Source: Lysobacter prati (lineage in GTDB: Bacteria; Pseudomonadota; Gammaproteobacteria; Xanthomonadales; Xanthomonadaceae). Taken from it: a DNA stretch of 64,000 bases. Shown piece by piece: positions 43,031 through 51,369 of the stretch. The notes under the pieces are model-generated. The model did not search any database. It was given only the letters and a program-made list of their open reading frames with translations, and was not told where the DNA came from. The DNA lies in NCBI RefSeq assembly GCF_009765215.1, contig NZ_VLNV01000004.1:310001-374000 (forward strand), in the 5' to 3' direction. A program made the translations under genes and the position numbers. Every line of letters starts with the position of its first letter. The stretch's first letter is position 1.

Positions 43031-43063
43031 AACCCCGCCGGAGCGATCCGGCGGGGTTTTTTT
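43031..43063 (+). terminator. rho-independent terminator after the receptor gene
   Basis: Stem AACCCCGCCGGA / TCCGGCGGGGTT with a short loop, followed by seven T. It lies 25 bases after the receptor stop. Confidence 0.93.
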
Positions 43064-43101
43064 GGTTCGTCATCCCGACGAACGCCGCGACGACGGAAAC
43101 G

Positions 43102-43722
43102 TCAGAGGCCCAGCCAGCCCGCGACTACAGCGCGCGCTTCTTCCACACCCTGCTTCGACTCGCCCGAGTACGTCTGCACGCTGACCGTGTCGCCAAAGGC
43201 ACTGAACAGGTCGCGCCTGACCGCATGCAAGGTCTGCGTCTGCTGCCCACGCCCCAGCTTGTCGGCCTTGGTCAGCAACGCATGCGCCGGCAGGCCACGA
43301 TTGACCGCGTAACCGAGCATCTGCCGGTCGTACTCGCGCAGCGGATGGCGGATGTCCATCACCACCACCAGCCCCTTGAGCGATTCGCGGGTCTGGAAGT
43401 ACTGGTGGATGAAGGCCTGCCAGTGCGCCTGCAGGTCCTGCGGCACCTTGGCGTAGCCATAGCCGGGCAGGTCGACCAGATAGTTGCCGGGGACCGGCTC
43501 CTCGCTGGGCGGGGTGATGTCGAAATAGACCAGCTGCTGGGTCCGGCCGGGGGTCTTGGAGACCCGCGCCATCGCATTCTGCTGGCACAACGCATTGAGC
43601 GCGCTGGACTTGCCGGCATTGGAGCGGCCGGCGAAGGCGACCTCGGTTCCGCCCTCGGGCGGCAGCTGCTTGTGGTTATGCGCCGCCAGCAGGTAGCGGG
43701 CGCGAACGAAGGGATTGGCCAT
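43102..43722 (-). CDS. engB: ribosome biogenesis GTP-binding protein YihA/EngB
   Basis: Essential GTPase of large-subunit assembly and cell division. The 206-residue product has G1 GRSNAGKSS, G2 region TPGRTQ, G3 DLPGYGYAKV and G4 TKADKLGR. ATG at 43722 (MANPFVRARYLLAAHN) matches relatives. Divergent from the cytochrome c4 gene, with about 215 bases between. The linkage engB - cytochrome c4 - dsbA is common in gammaproteobacteria. Confidence 0.95.
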   Translation of the reverse strand: MANPFVRARYLLAAHNHKQLPPEGGTEVAFAGRSNAGKSSALNALCQQNAMARVSKTPGRTQQLVYFDITPPSEEPVPGNYLVDLPGYGYAKVPQDLQAHWQAFIHQYFQTRESLKGLVVVMDIRHPLREYDRQMLGYAVNRGLPAHALLTKADKLGRGQQTQTLHAVRRDLFSAFGDTVSVQTYSGESKQGVEEARAVVAGWLGL

Positions 43723-43938
43723 GCCATAGGATCGCATGGCGACGCCCCCGACCGCCGGAATTGCCGCCAAACCGGCGATCGCGACCCACGCAAAAGGCCG
43801 AAAACACAGCAAAACGCCTGACTCGGGCAGCTCGTGCGCTTAATCCGCGTTGACCCGACCGGGAGCGGCGACGATAATTCCGCGGTTCCGGCGTCCGCAA
43901 TCCTGGCCGCCTCTTAAAGTGTTTCGGAGCCCAGCTAC

Positions 43939-44832
43939 ATGAGCCAAGCCCGCGTCCTCGGCATGATCGGCCTCGCCGCAATGGCGGCCGCTGCCGTCGC
44001 CTACGCCCAGACCACCGTCACCCCGGTCCCGGACAACGCACCGGTCCAGGCCGCTGCGCTGAACACGGCGCCGGAAAAGGTCGTCTGGGGTGACGCCAAG
44101 GCTGGCGCGACCAAGGCCGGCACCTGCGCCGCCTGCCACGGCCTGGACGGCAACCCGACCGATCCGCAGTACCCGCGCCTGGCCGGCCAGAGCGAGCGCT
44201 TCATCGCCCACCAGATCGCCCTGTTCAAGAGCGGCGAGCGCAACACCGGCATGGCCGCGGTCATGAAGCCGTTCGCCGACGCCCTCAGTGCCCAGGACGC
44301 GCGCGACATCGGCGCCTACTTCGCCACCCAGAAGGCCGGTGCCGGCGTCGCCGACGACACGGTCATCGCGACCGGCCCGAACTCGGGCAAGAAGTTCTTC
44401 GAGATCGGCCAGCAGCTGTTCCGCTCGGGCGACAAGGCCCGCGGCATCCCGGCCTGCATGGCCTGCCACGGCCCCGACGGCGCCGGCAACCCCGGTCCGG
44501 CCTACCCGCATATCGCGGGCCAGCAGTCGGCCTACACCCAGCGTCGCCTCGAGGAATACCGCACCGGCACCACGCCGCAACGCGATGCGCACCTCTTCAA
44601 CGTGATGGCGGCGGTCGCCAAGCAGCTCACCGACGAGGAAATCGGTTCGCTGTCGAGCTATCTGCAGGGCCTGCACGCGAGCCACGACGACCTGGCCGCG
44701 GCCAATTCGCCGGCGCCGGCCCCGGCCGTCGCAGCTCCGGCCCCGGCCCCGGCTCCGGCCGCCCCGGCGGCGACGCCCGCTCCGGCGCCCGCCCCGACCC
44801 AGGAGCCGGCGGCGCCCGCCACCGGTTCATAA
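43939..44832 (+). CDS. di-haem cytochrome c4 with Pro/Ala-rich C-terminal tail
   Basis: A 297-residue exported electron carrier (signal to about residue 23, AAAVAYAQ). Two haem-binding motifs are present, CAACH (63-67) and CMACH (173-177), each followed by a Pro/Gly-rich segment, and later Met residues can serve as axial ligands (TGMAAVMKPF, FNVMAAV). It carries electrons from the bc1 complex to terminal oxidases. Unlike the typical c4 of about 200 residues it ends in a 45-residue tail of Ala, Pro and Thr (251-297), likely a flexible tether. A 12-bp hairpin with TTTT follows. Confidence 0.92.
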   Translation: MSQARVLGMIGLAAMAAAAVAYAQTTVTPVPDNAPVQAAALNTAPEKVVWGDAKAGATKAGTCAACHGLDGNPTDPQYPRLAGQSERFIAHQIALFKSGERNTGMAAVMKPFADALSAQDARDIGAYFATQKAGAGVADDTVIATGPNSGKKFFEIGQQLFRSGDKARGIPACMACHGPDGAGNPGPAYPHIAGQQSAYTQRRLEEYRTGTTPQRDAHLFNVMAAVAKQLTDEEIGSLSSYLQGLHASHDDLAAANSPAPAPAVAAPAPAPAPAAPAATPAPAPAPTQEPAAPATGS

Positions 44833-44892
44833 AGGGGAACTTTCGCCGGTGGCCCACGGTCACAGCGATCCTCTCCTCCTGTTGTTCGCTTG

Positions 44893-44922
44893 CGCCGGTC
44901 GTGTCCACACGACCGGCGTTTT
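44893..44922 (+). terminator. rho-independent terminator after cytochrome c4
   Basis: Perfect 12-bp stem CGCCGGTCGTGT / ACACGACCGGCG with a two-base loop, followed by TTTT and more T-rich sequence. It separates the cytochrome gene from dsbA, 60 bases downstream of its stop. Confidence 0.88.
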
Positions 44923-44979
44923 GCTTTCGGGCACTACGATTCACCCCTCCAATCGCCAGCCCTGACGAGACCCCGATCA

Positions 44980-45639
44980 ATGAGCCGTCGTCCGTTCCTG
45001 CAGTCACTGCTTCTGCTTGCCCTGCTGCCTGCCGCGGCGCTGGTCTCCGCCGCGACGGCCGCCAAACCCGCACCGGCCCTGGTCGAGGGCACCGATTACG
45101 AGGTCATCGACGGCGGCAAGGCCTTTGCACCGGTGAAGGGCAAGGTCGAGGTGGTGGAGGTGTTCGGCTACACCTGCCCGCACTGTGCGCACTTCCAGCC
45201 GCAGATCGCCAAGTGGCAGGCCGCCAACGCCAAGCAGGTCAGCTTCGTGCCGATGGCAGCGCCGTTCGGCGGCTACTGGACGCCCTACGCCAAGGCCTTC
45301 TATACCGCGCAGGAGCTGGGCGTGGCCGCGCGCAGCCATGACGCGATGTTCCTGGCACTGCACACCGACGGCACCCTGCCGCTGCGCAATCCGTCGGTCG
45401 ACGAGATCGCCGCGTTCTATGCGCGCTACGGCATCGACGCGCAGCGCTTTGCCAGCACCTACGACAGCCCGCAGGTGCAGGCGCGCATGGACAAGGCCGA
45501 GCAGTTCATCCGCACCAGCGGCGTGGAAGGCACGCCGATGCTGGTCGTGAACGGCAAGTACCGCATTCTCGGCCGCAACTTCGACGACACCCTGCGCATC
45601 GCAGATCAGCTCGTCGCTCGCGAAGCCGCGACACGCTGA
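44980..45639 (+). CDS. dsbA: periplasmic thiol:disulfide interchange protein DsbA
   Basis: Introduces disulfides into exported proteins. The 219-residue product has a signal peptide (MSRRPFLQSLLLLALLPAAALVSAATA), the active site GYTCPHCAHF and the cis-Pro loop VEGTPMLVV. ATG at 44980 matches the start of relatives; a longer frame from 44890 covers the terminator and is not coding. A second DsbA lipoprotein gene follows 122 bases downstream. The pair is a known xanthomonad arrangement. Confidence 0.94.
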   Translation: MSRRPFLQSLLLLALLPAAALVSAATAAKPAPALVEGTDYEVIDGGKAFAPVKGKVEVVEVFGYTCPHCAHFQPQIAKWQAANAKQVSFVPMAAPFGGYWTPYAKAFYTAQELGVAARSHDAMFLALHTDGTLPLRNPSVDEIAAFYARYGIDAQRFASTYDSPQVQARMDKAEQFIRTSGVEGTPMLVVNGKYRILGRNFDDTLRIADQLVAREAATR

Positions 45640-45761
45640 CTGCGCAACCCGCCATACCGGTCAGCCCCGGCGGCCGGTATTCTTGCGGCAACACCTCTTG
45701 CATGGCGCGTCCGCGCGCCGGCCACACCTTCAGCAATAGCCACCTGCGGAGAATTCGATCC

Positions 45762-46586
45762 ATGACCTCGCGCCTGCCCCACCTTGCCGTGGTTCTGACC
45801 GGCCTGCTCGCCCTGTCCGCCTGCTCCAAGCAGGCTCCGGCACCGGCTGATACCGCGGCACCGGCTGCACCGGCCGCCACCACCACCGCTCCGGCCGAGA
45901 CGGCGCCTGCCGCTCCGGCACCGACTGAAACCGCACCTGCCGAGACCCCGGCTCCCGCAGCTCCGGCCGCGGCCGCCACGCCGCCGCAGGGCCCGGCGCC
46001 GGTCGCCGGCACCGATTACATCGAGATCGCCGGTGGCCAGACCTACGAGCCCACCAGCGGCAAGATCGAAGTCATCGAAGTGTTCGGCTACACCTGCCCG
46101 CATTGCGCGCATTTCGAACCGCTGGTCGAGGCCTGGAAGGCCAAGCAGCCGGCTGACGTGAAGTTCGTCGCCCTGGCCGCACCGTTCGGCGGTTACTGGA
46201 TGCCGTACGCCAAGGCGTATTACACCGCGCAGGCGATGGGCGTGCTCGACAAGACCCACGAGGCGATGTTCAACGCCATCCACGTCGACCACACCCTGCC
46301 GGTGCAGCCGCTGCCGACCGATGCCCAGATCGCCGGCTTCTACGCCAAGTACGGCGTCGATCCCAAGCAGTTCGAAAGCACGATGAGCAGCTTCGCGGTC
46401 GATGCCAAGCTCAAGCGTGCCGGCAACTTCATCACCCGCGCCGGCGTCGACTCGACCCCGTCGCTGGTGGTCAACGGCAAGTACAAGGTTGTCGGCAAGA
46501 GCTTCGAGGACAGCCTGCGCATCGCCGACCACCTGGTCGCGCAGGAACGCGCCAAGTCCGCTGCTCCGGCTCCGGCCGGCGGCTGA
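45762..46586 (+). CDS. DsbA-family lipoprotein
   Basis: A 274-residue paralogue of the previous gene. It has a lipoprotein signal (LTGLLALSAC, lipid on Cys21), a linker of about 60 residues rich in Ala, Pro and Thr (22-80), and then a DsbA domain with GYTCPHCAHF and the cis-Pro loop VDSTPSLVV. The anchor and long tether probably place it on the inner or outer membrane facing the periplasm. Residue after the Cys is Ser, so transport to the outer membrane is likely by the +2 rule. The nuclease-like gene starts 18 bases after its stop. Confidence 0.93.
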   Translation: MTSRLPHLAVVLTGLLALSACSKQAPAPADTAAPAAPAATTTAPAETAPAAPAPTETAPAETPAPAAPAAAATPPQGPAPVAGTDYIEIAGGQTYEPTSGKIEVIEVFGYTCPHCAHFEPLVEAWKAKQPADVKFVALAAPFGGYWMPYAKAYYTAQAMGVLDKTHEAMFNAIHVDHTLPVQPLPTDAQIAGFYAKYGVDPKQFESTMSSFAVDAKLKRAGNFITRAGVDSTPSLVVNGKYKVVGKSFEDSLRIADHLVAQERAKSAAPAPAGG

Positions 46587-46604
46587 TCGGGCAACCCCGT
46601 CCGA

Positions 46605-47363
46605 ATGGAGACGCGCCGGCTCCGCCTGCTAAGCGCCAACATCCAGGCGGGGTCCAGCACGCGCGGCTATCACGACTACGTCGCGCGCAGCTGGTCGCAC
46701 GTGCTGCCGGCCGGCAACAAGCGCGGCAGCCTCGATACCATCGCGCAGCTGGCCGGCGAACACGACATCGTCGGCCTCAACGAAAGTGACCCCGGCAGCC
46801 TGCGCTCCGGGTTCACCAACCAGACCCACTACCTGGCCCAGCGCGGCGGCTTCGACTACTGGAGCCACCAGCCCAACCGTCGCGTCGGTGGCGTTGCCTC
46901 CAGCGCCAACGGCCTGCTGAGCCGGCTGGAACCGCGCGAGGTCATCGACCATCCGCTGCCCGGCCGCATCTCCGGCCGCGGCGTGCTGCTCGCGCGCTAT
47001 GGCGAAGGCGATGCCGCATTGCTTGTCGCGGTGGCGCATCTCTCGCTCGGCGCCATGTCGCGCGCCGCGCAGCTCGGCTTCATCGCCGAACTGCTGCACG
47101 ACCACCCGCACGCCGTGCTGATGGGCGACTTCAACTGCTCGATCGACCGCCCGGAAATGCAGGCGCTGTTCCGCAGCACCCGCCTGCAGCCGCCTGAAGG
47201 CGACGTTCCGACCTTCCCGAGCTGGCGCCCGCAGCGCGCGATCGACCACATCCTGGTCGGCGACGGCCTGCGCACCTCGAACGCACGCGCAATGCCGGCG
47301 GCGCAGTCGGACCACCTCGCGCTTTCGATCCAGCTGGACGTGCCTGACAGCGCTTTGCGCTGA
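46605..47363 (+). CDS. endonuclease/exonuclease/phosphatase-fold protein
   Basis: A 252-residue protein with the EEP fold: RLLSANIQAG at the N-terminus (metal-site Asn), GLNESDPGSL (metal Glu), VAHLSLG, LMGDFNCSID (GDFN, catalytic Asp and Asn), and AAQSDHLALSIQL (SDH end motif). No signal peptide is visible. The substrate may be DNA, a sugar phosphate or a lipid; the window does not decide it. It is co-directional with the dsbA genes, 18 bases after the second. Confidence 0.88.
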   Translation: METRRLRLLSANIQAGSSTRGYHDYVARSWSHVLPAGNKRGSLDTIAQLAGEHDIVGLNESDPGSLRSGFTNQTHYLAQRGGFDYWSHQPNRRVGGVASSANGLLSRLEPREVIDHPLPGRISGRGVLLARYGEGDAALLVAVAHLSLGAMSRAAQLGFIAELLHDHPHAVLMGDFNCSIDRPEMQALFRSTRLQPPEGDVPTFPSWRPQRAIDHILVGDGLRTSNARAMPAAQSDHLALSIQLDVPDSALR

Positions 47364-47499
47364 CGGTCGGAGCGGCTTCAGCCGCGCCGTCCAAGCCTTC
47401 GCTTGCGGCGGGCGAAATCGGTGCGCTGATTGTTACTGCCTGGTCAGTACGACGAGATCCTTTCCTCACACAGGAGGACAGGCGTCGGAGTAGGGTCAC

Positions 47500-47521
47500 C
47501 GCTCGGTCCCGGGACCGAGCG
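47500..47521. repeat. perfect 22-bp palindrome
   Basis: CGCTCGGTCCC followed by its exact complement GGGACCGAGCG, with no loop. As DNA it could bind a dimeric regulator; as RNA it would only form a poor hairpin because there is no loop. No gene start is close enough to assign a target. Confidence 0.65.
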
Positions 47522-47583
47522 ACGACGGCCGCCATTCTGGCAACACCCTGCGGCTTCTTGTTCCTGTCCAGGAGTTGCTGCGG

Positions 47584-47772
47584 ATGGCTGCTCGTCTGAT
47601 GAAGCTTTTGCAGGCGCTAAGTCCGTTTTCCGGCGCCGGTCGTTCACGCGTGCTGCCCGCTGTGGACACACTCAGGGTTGCCGATCGCGGGGAAGAGGCT
47701 GTTGCTTTAAGGGGCCACGATCGCAAGCGCATGGAGGCCGAGTTGACTCGACGCAGAAGGGGTCGCGACTGA
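47584..47772 (+). CDS. possible small protein, doubtful
   Basis: A 62-residue frame (MAARLMKLLQALSPFSGAGR...) with GGAG 9 bases before the ATG. The C-terminal part is rich in Arg and Glu (RKRMEAELTRRRRGRD). The size and placement in a repeat-rich gap leave the call open; codon use is not decisive. Confidence 0.3.
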   Translation: MAARLMKLLQALSPFSGAGRSRVLPAVDTLRVADRGEEAVALRGHDRKRMEAELTRRRRGRD

Positions 47773-47814
47773 ACGTTTCCGGTTGCAGACACGCAGCAAT
47801 CGGTCCGGCCCCGA

Positions 47815-48978
47815 TCAAGGCGTCAGCACGACCTTGCGGCAGTCTTCCTTCTTCTCGTCAAAAATGCGGTAGCCCTCGGCGGCATCGGCCAGCGACATGC
47901 GGTGGCTGATGATCACGTCCGGTTGCAGCTCACCATTCTGGATGTGCTTGAGCAACGTCGGCATGTGGTGCTGCACATGGGTCTGGCCCATGCGGAACGC
48001 CAGGCCCTTGTCGAAGGCATCGCCGAACAGGAAGCCATGGATGAAGCCGGCGTAGACGCCCGGGACACTGACCACTCCCCCGCGACGCGTGGCACCGATG
48101 GCCATCCGCAGCGCGCTGCCGCTGCTGCCTTCGAGCTTCAGCGTGGTCAGCGCGGTCTCGACGGCGCTGCCCTTGGCTTCGAACCCCACGGCCTCGATGG
48201 TCGCGTCGACACCGCGGTTGTCGGTCGCGCCAACGATATAGGCAGCCGGGTCATCATTCTCTTCCAGATTGATCGGTTCAACCCCGTAGGTAGCGACGGC
48301 GAATGCAAGCCGGTACGGGTGCCGGTCCACCATGAAGATCCGTTCGACACCGAGCAGACGCGCGCAGGCGGCCGCCATCATGCCGACCGGTCCGCCACCC
48401 AGGATGGCCAGCGTCGACCCGGGACCGACTTCTGCGTTGAGAACCGCCTGGTAGCCGGTGGGCAGGATGTCGGACAGAAACAGCACCTCCTCGTCGGTCA
48501 ATCCTTCCGGGAGCAGAAGTGGCCCGACATTGGCCTTGGGGACGCGCACGAACTCGGCCTGTCCGCCGGCGTATCCGCCATAGAGATGCGTATAGCCGAA
48601 CATGCCCGCGCCGGAGCGGACATCCTTCTTGTTGATGATCGCGCCACGGCCCGGGTTCGTGTTCTCGCAAGCCGAGTACAGGTCGCGGTTGCAGAAGAAG
48701 CAGTCCCCGCACGAGATGGTGAACGGCACCACCACTCGATCGCCGCGGCGCAGCTTCGCAACGCCGGAACCCGCGTCTTCGACGATGCCCATGAATTCAT
48801 GGCCGAGGATGTCCCCGTCTTCCAATCCTGGAACCTTGCCGCGGTACAGGTGCAGGTCGGAACCGCAGATCGCGGTAGCTGTGACACGCAGAACGATGTC
48901 ATCGTTCTCGACGAGCACCGGGTCCGGAACGGTTTCCACGCGGACGTCGTGCTTGCCGTGGTACGTCAGTGCTTTCAT
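47815..48978 (-). CDS. zinc-dependent alcohol dehydrogenase, glutathione-independent formaldehyde dehydrogenase-like
   Basis: A 387-residue medium-chain dehydrogenase. It shows the catalytic zinc region [27 protein letters not shown], the structural zinc cysteines [20 protein letters not shown], and the NAD site [21 protein letters not shown]. The family holds the Pseudomonas formaldehyde dismutase/FdhA type and other long-range alcohol dehydrogenases. With frmA at 21417 the genome would have two possible formaldehyde routes, but substrate is not readable from sequence. ATG at 48978 ([12 protein letters not shown]) is the family start. Single gene. Confidence 0.9.
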   Translation of the reverse strand: MKALTYHGKHDVRVETVPDPVLVENDDIVLRVTATAICGSDLHLYRGKVPGLEDGDILGHEFMGIVEDAGSGVAKLRRGDRVVVPFTISCGDCFFCNRDLYSACENTNPGRGAIINKKDVRSGAGMFGYTHLYGGYAGGQAEFVRVPKANVGPLLLPEGLTDEEVLFLSDILPTGYQAVLNAEVGPGSTLAILGGGPVGMMAAACARLLGVERIFMVDRHPYRLAFAVATYGVEPINLEENDDPAAYIVGATDNRGVDATIEAVGFEAKGSAVETALTTLKLEGSSGSALRMAIGATRRGGVVSVPGVYAGFIHGFLFGDAFDKGLAFRMGQTHVQHHMPTLLKHIQNGELQPDVIISHRMSLADAAEGYRIFDEKKEDCRKVVLTP

Positions 48979-49147
48979 TCCGATATCCAGGTTCAAAGAG
49001 CGGTCGAGGTGAATCGACAGTAGGTCCGCCGCTATGACAGCACCGTGATTGGAAGCTGCGTAGCTGAATCACATCTTCGATCGCGCGCGCAGTGCATCAC
49101 TGCGACGCGAAGATCGATCCCGCCCTGGTATCGCAGTCGCCGTTCGA

Positions 49148-49594
49148 TCATCCTTCGCGTGGAATGACCGAGATCTTCCCGTCGTTCTCGACCCTGGCCG
49201 CCTTGACGTCCTCCATTCGTTCGATACCCTGCGTATATCGCGCCGACATGAGGATCTCTTCCTCATCGACGCGCGACTTGTCCATGTTCTCCTGGATCGG
49301 CTTTCCGTTCTCTATCAGCGGCAATGGCAGACCTTCCAGCCAGCGGCTGACTGACGGGGAGTAATGCTTGATGAGAGACAGGAGCACGCTCATCCCGGTC
49401 AGCGTGATGATCAGTACGAACGCGTTCGTGACGGAGTGATCGCTGTCCACCATCGCCTGCTGCGTCACCTCGGAGATGATCAGTAGCAGGACGAGTTCGA
49501 AGGGGGACGTTTCGGCCAGCGTTCGCTTCCCGGAAATGCGGAACACGAGCCAGAGGAAGATGTATACGGCCACGCCGCGGACGACGGATTCCAT
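49148..49594 (-). CDS. DUF421 (YetF/YcaP-like) membrane protein
   Basis: A 148-residue protein with two to three membrane helices in the first 80 residues (YIFLWLVFRISGKRTLAETSPFELVLLLIISEVTQQAM), followed by the DUF421 soluble domain (PLPLIENGKPIQENMDKSRVDEEEILMSAR, then MEDVKAARVENDGKISVIPRE). RISGKRTL and the DEEEIL segment are typical of the family, whose role is unknown, though some members link to spore or envelope stress. Its ATG is 8 bases after the stop of the upstream 162-residue gene, so they form an operon. Confidence 0.87.
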   Translation of the reverse strand: MESVVRGVAVYIFLWLVFRISGKRTLAETSPFELVLLLIISEVTQQAMVDSDHSVTNAFVLIITLTGMSVLLSLIKHYSPSVSRWLEGLPLPLIENGKPIQENMDKSRVDEEEILMSARYTQGIERMEDVKAARVENDGKISVIPREG

Positions 49595-49602
49595 GCGAAC
49601 GC

Positions 49603-50091
49603 CTAGGGAAAGGCGAACTGGTCAATGAACAAGGCCTGCCCATCGGATACGGAAACACGACCTCGCCGGTGCCCGAAAGTCGCCGGCCGATACCGCAGAT
49701 CGATCGTCCCGGCTTGGTCACCCGGCGCGAGCAGGAAGGCGAACTCCCCGTAGCCGGGTCCCACCGTTTCCCGCTCCGGGTTGGGCACGATCGATTCGAT
49801 CTCCATGTGATCGAGTAGAGAGCGGTCCAGTCGCAGACGAACTTCCCCGGAAGTGGTGAGCGCCGGCTGTATATGAAACCGGAACAGGCTGGGCGCGTTT
49901 GAGCGAAGCAAGCGCTCGTACTCCAGACTCCATCCCATGTCCGAACGCACCTTTGCCTTACTCAAAGGACCATCACCGAAGGTCCCAAGCAGGGCGGCAG
50001 TCAATAGCAGCGCCATCACGATCCACCCAATCTGTTCTGCGCGCCACGCCGCGCGGTGATGACGCATTACCAGGCCTGTATCACCCGTCAC
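49603..50091 (-). CDS. membrane-anchored protein of unknown function, operon partner of DUF421
   Basis: A 162-residue protein with one membrane segment (GWIVMALLLTAALLGTFGDG, about residues 22-41) and an outer domain of beta character (PSLFRFHIQPALTTSGEVRLRLDRSLLDHM, then GTIDLRYRPATFGHRRGRVSVSDGQALFIDQFAFP). I do not recognise the family. It precedes the DUF421 gene in the same operon, so a physical or functional link is likely. ATG at 50091 may be replaced by M at 50067 (MRHHRAAWRAEQ). Confidence 0.78.
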   Translation of the reverse strand: MTGDTGLVMRHHRAAWRAEQIGWIVMALLLTAALLGTFGDGPLSKAKVRSDMGWSLEYERLLRSNAPSLFRFHIQPALTTSGEVRLRLDRSLLDHMEIESIVPNPERETVGPGYGEFAFLLAPGDQAGTIDLRYRPATFGHRRGRVSVSDGQALFIDQFAFP

Positions 50092-50241
50092 GAACGTTGA
50101 CTCAGACCCCAGTGTTAACTGGGTGCCCCTTCAGGATCTCGCGTGTCATCTTCAGATCATCGTCAATTCGATAGCGGCCACAATCGCAATGGCCCGGTGC
50201 ATGACGCGTGTACGACCTGAATGCTTCCACCTACCCCGCAG

Positions 50242-50526
50242 TCACGTGACCGGCATCGAATCGTGCTTGGCGGCTCGCTTGCGGCGAGTGACCACCCATT
50301 GGCCCGCAATCGCGGTAAGCAGGATGCAGCTGTTGGTGACGATGAACACCAAATTTCCCACCAGCACGCTGTACGCGATGAATCCGCATGAGGCTACGCA
50401 TTGCCCAATGAAGAGCCAACGTGAGACACCACCTGCATCAGGGTCGCGAGCCACAGTCGCGATCTGACGGATCAGGGTCGCCATCAGGACCATGGAAGCG
50501 GCCCAACCCACCCAATCCGGATTCAT
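50242..50526 (-). CDS. SemiSWEET-type small sugar transporter
   Basis: A 94-residue protein with three membrane helices, the half-size unit of the SWEET/PQ-loop fold that works as a dimer to move sugars. It shows MNPDWVGWAASMVLMATLIRQIATVARD, VSRWLFIGQCVASCGFIAYSVLVGN, and FIVTNSCILLTAIAGQWVVTRRKR. The usual PQ pair in helix one is replaced by RQ here. A start at 50544 would add six residues. It is a lone gene in a stretch of envelope and membrane genes. Confidence 0.82.
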   Translation of the reverse strand: MNPDWVGWAASMVLMATLIRQIATVARDPDAGGVSRWLFIGQCVASCGFIAYSVLVGNLVFIVTNSCILLTAIAGQWVVTRRKRAAKHDSMPVT

Positions 50527-50640
50527 GCGGCGGCCCTTCGGCAAGTGCCGCTCGTCGCGCGCGCGTGCCGGGGCAGCGGGGACATCGTCGCCAAGGCGCG
50601 ACAGGATGCGGTCATATGCTGAGTCCTCATCCCGTCGAGC

Positions 50641-51351
50641 CTATTGAGCACCCTTGAGCACCGGGTACGGATTGATCGGCGCGCCCTTCCACCACTGCCG
50701 TTCCGGGCCGAGTTCGAAAATGGCGAAATGCAGGTGCGGTGCGGAAGGGTCGGCGTTGCCGGTGCTGCCGACGTAACCGATCACGTCGCCGCGTCGGATC
50801 GCCTGATGCTCGCGCAGTCCTTCGGCGTAGCGGTCCAGGTGCCCGTAGTAGTAGGCGTAGCGGCCGCTGGGCTCGAACTGGTAGATGGTGAGACCGCCTG
50901 GAACACTGGTGAAGAGCTTCTCGACCGTGCCGTCGGCCACTGCGAGCACCTGGGTTCCTCGCGGGGCCATGATGTCGATGGCCTCATGCACGCGGCCCGC
51001 CGCGCGAGCGTCGCTGAAGGTGTCATGCAGCTGCGCGGCGGTGACGCCTTGCACGGGAACCAGAAGCCCGGTGCCGGCGTAGCGTGGAGCGACTTGCGCC
51101 GGCTCGGCCGGTTGAGGTGCAGAATTGGTATTCCGGGCGGCCGGTGTGTCCGTAGTTGCAGACACCGATGCAGGCCGCGCGGAGACAGTTGTCGCCGAGG
51201 CCTTGATCGGAGTAACGGCAGGCGCCGGCGAAATCGATTCGGCAATCGCGAGACCGGCAGGGCGCTGGTGCCAGTAGTGATACAAGCCCACGTTCGCGCC
51301 TGCCAGCACGATGAGAAGGAGGAACACCAGCAGGGTTCTTGGCACACGCAC
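50641..51351 (-). CDS. M23-family metallopeptidase
   Basis: A 236-residue envelope peptidase with one N-terminal membrane segment (TLLVFLLLIVLAGANVGLY), a low-complexity Ser/Thr/Ala/Pro stretch (40-85), and an M23 domain. The zinc motif is complete: H122-x3-D126 (VHEAIDI) and HLH at 206-208 (APHLHFAIFELG). It would cut peptidoglycan cross-bridges or turn on another amidase. It follows the L,D-transpeptidase by 18 bases in one orientation, so both act in the same cell-wall unit. Confidence 0.9.
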   Translation of the reverse strand: MRVPRTLLVFLLLIVLAGANVGLYHYWHQRPAGLAIAESISPAPAVTPIKASATTVSARPASVSATTDTPAARNTNSAPQPAEPAQVAPRYAGTGLLVPVQGVTAAQLHDTFSDARAAGRVHEAIDIMAPRGTQVLAVADGTVEKLFTSVPGGLTIYQFEPSGRYAYYYGHLDRYAEGLREHQAIRRGDVIGYVGSTGNADPSAPHLHFAIFELGPERQWWKGAPINPYPVLKGAQ

Positions 51352-51369
51352 CTCCGTCGTATCAGCGCG

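Larger units (their letters stand above)
47364..47814. other. gene-poor 450-bp stretch with palindromes
   Basis: Begins with a hairpin of dispersed-repeat type (GAGCGGCTTCAGCCGC, 47369-47386). At 47500-47521 there is a perfect 22-bp palindrome centred on GGTCCCGGGACC. A short frame at 47584-47772 is listed separately. No other gene, promoter or terminator is convincing. Confidence 0.6.
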
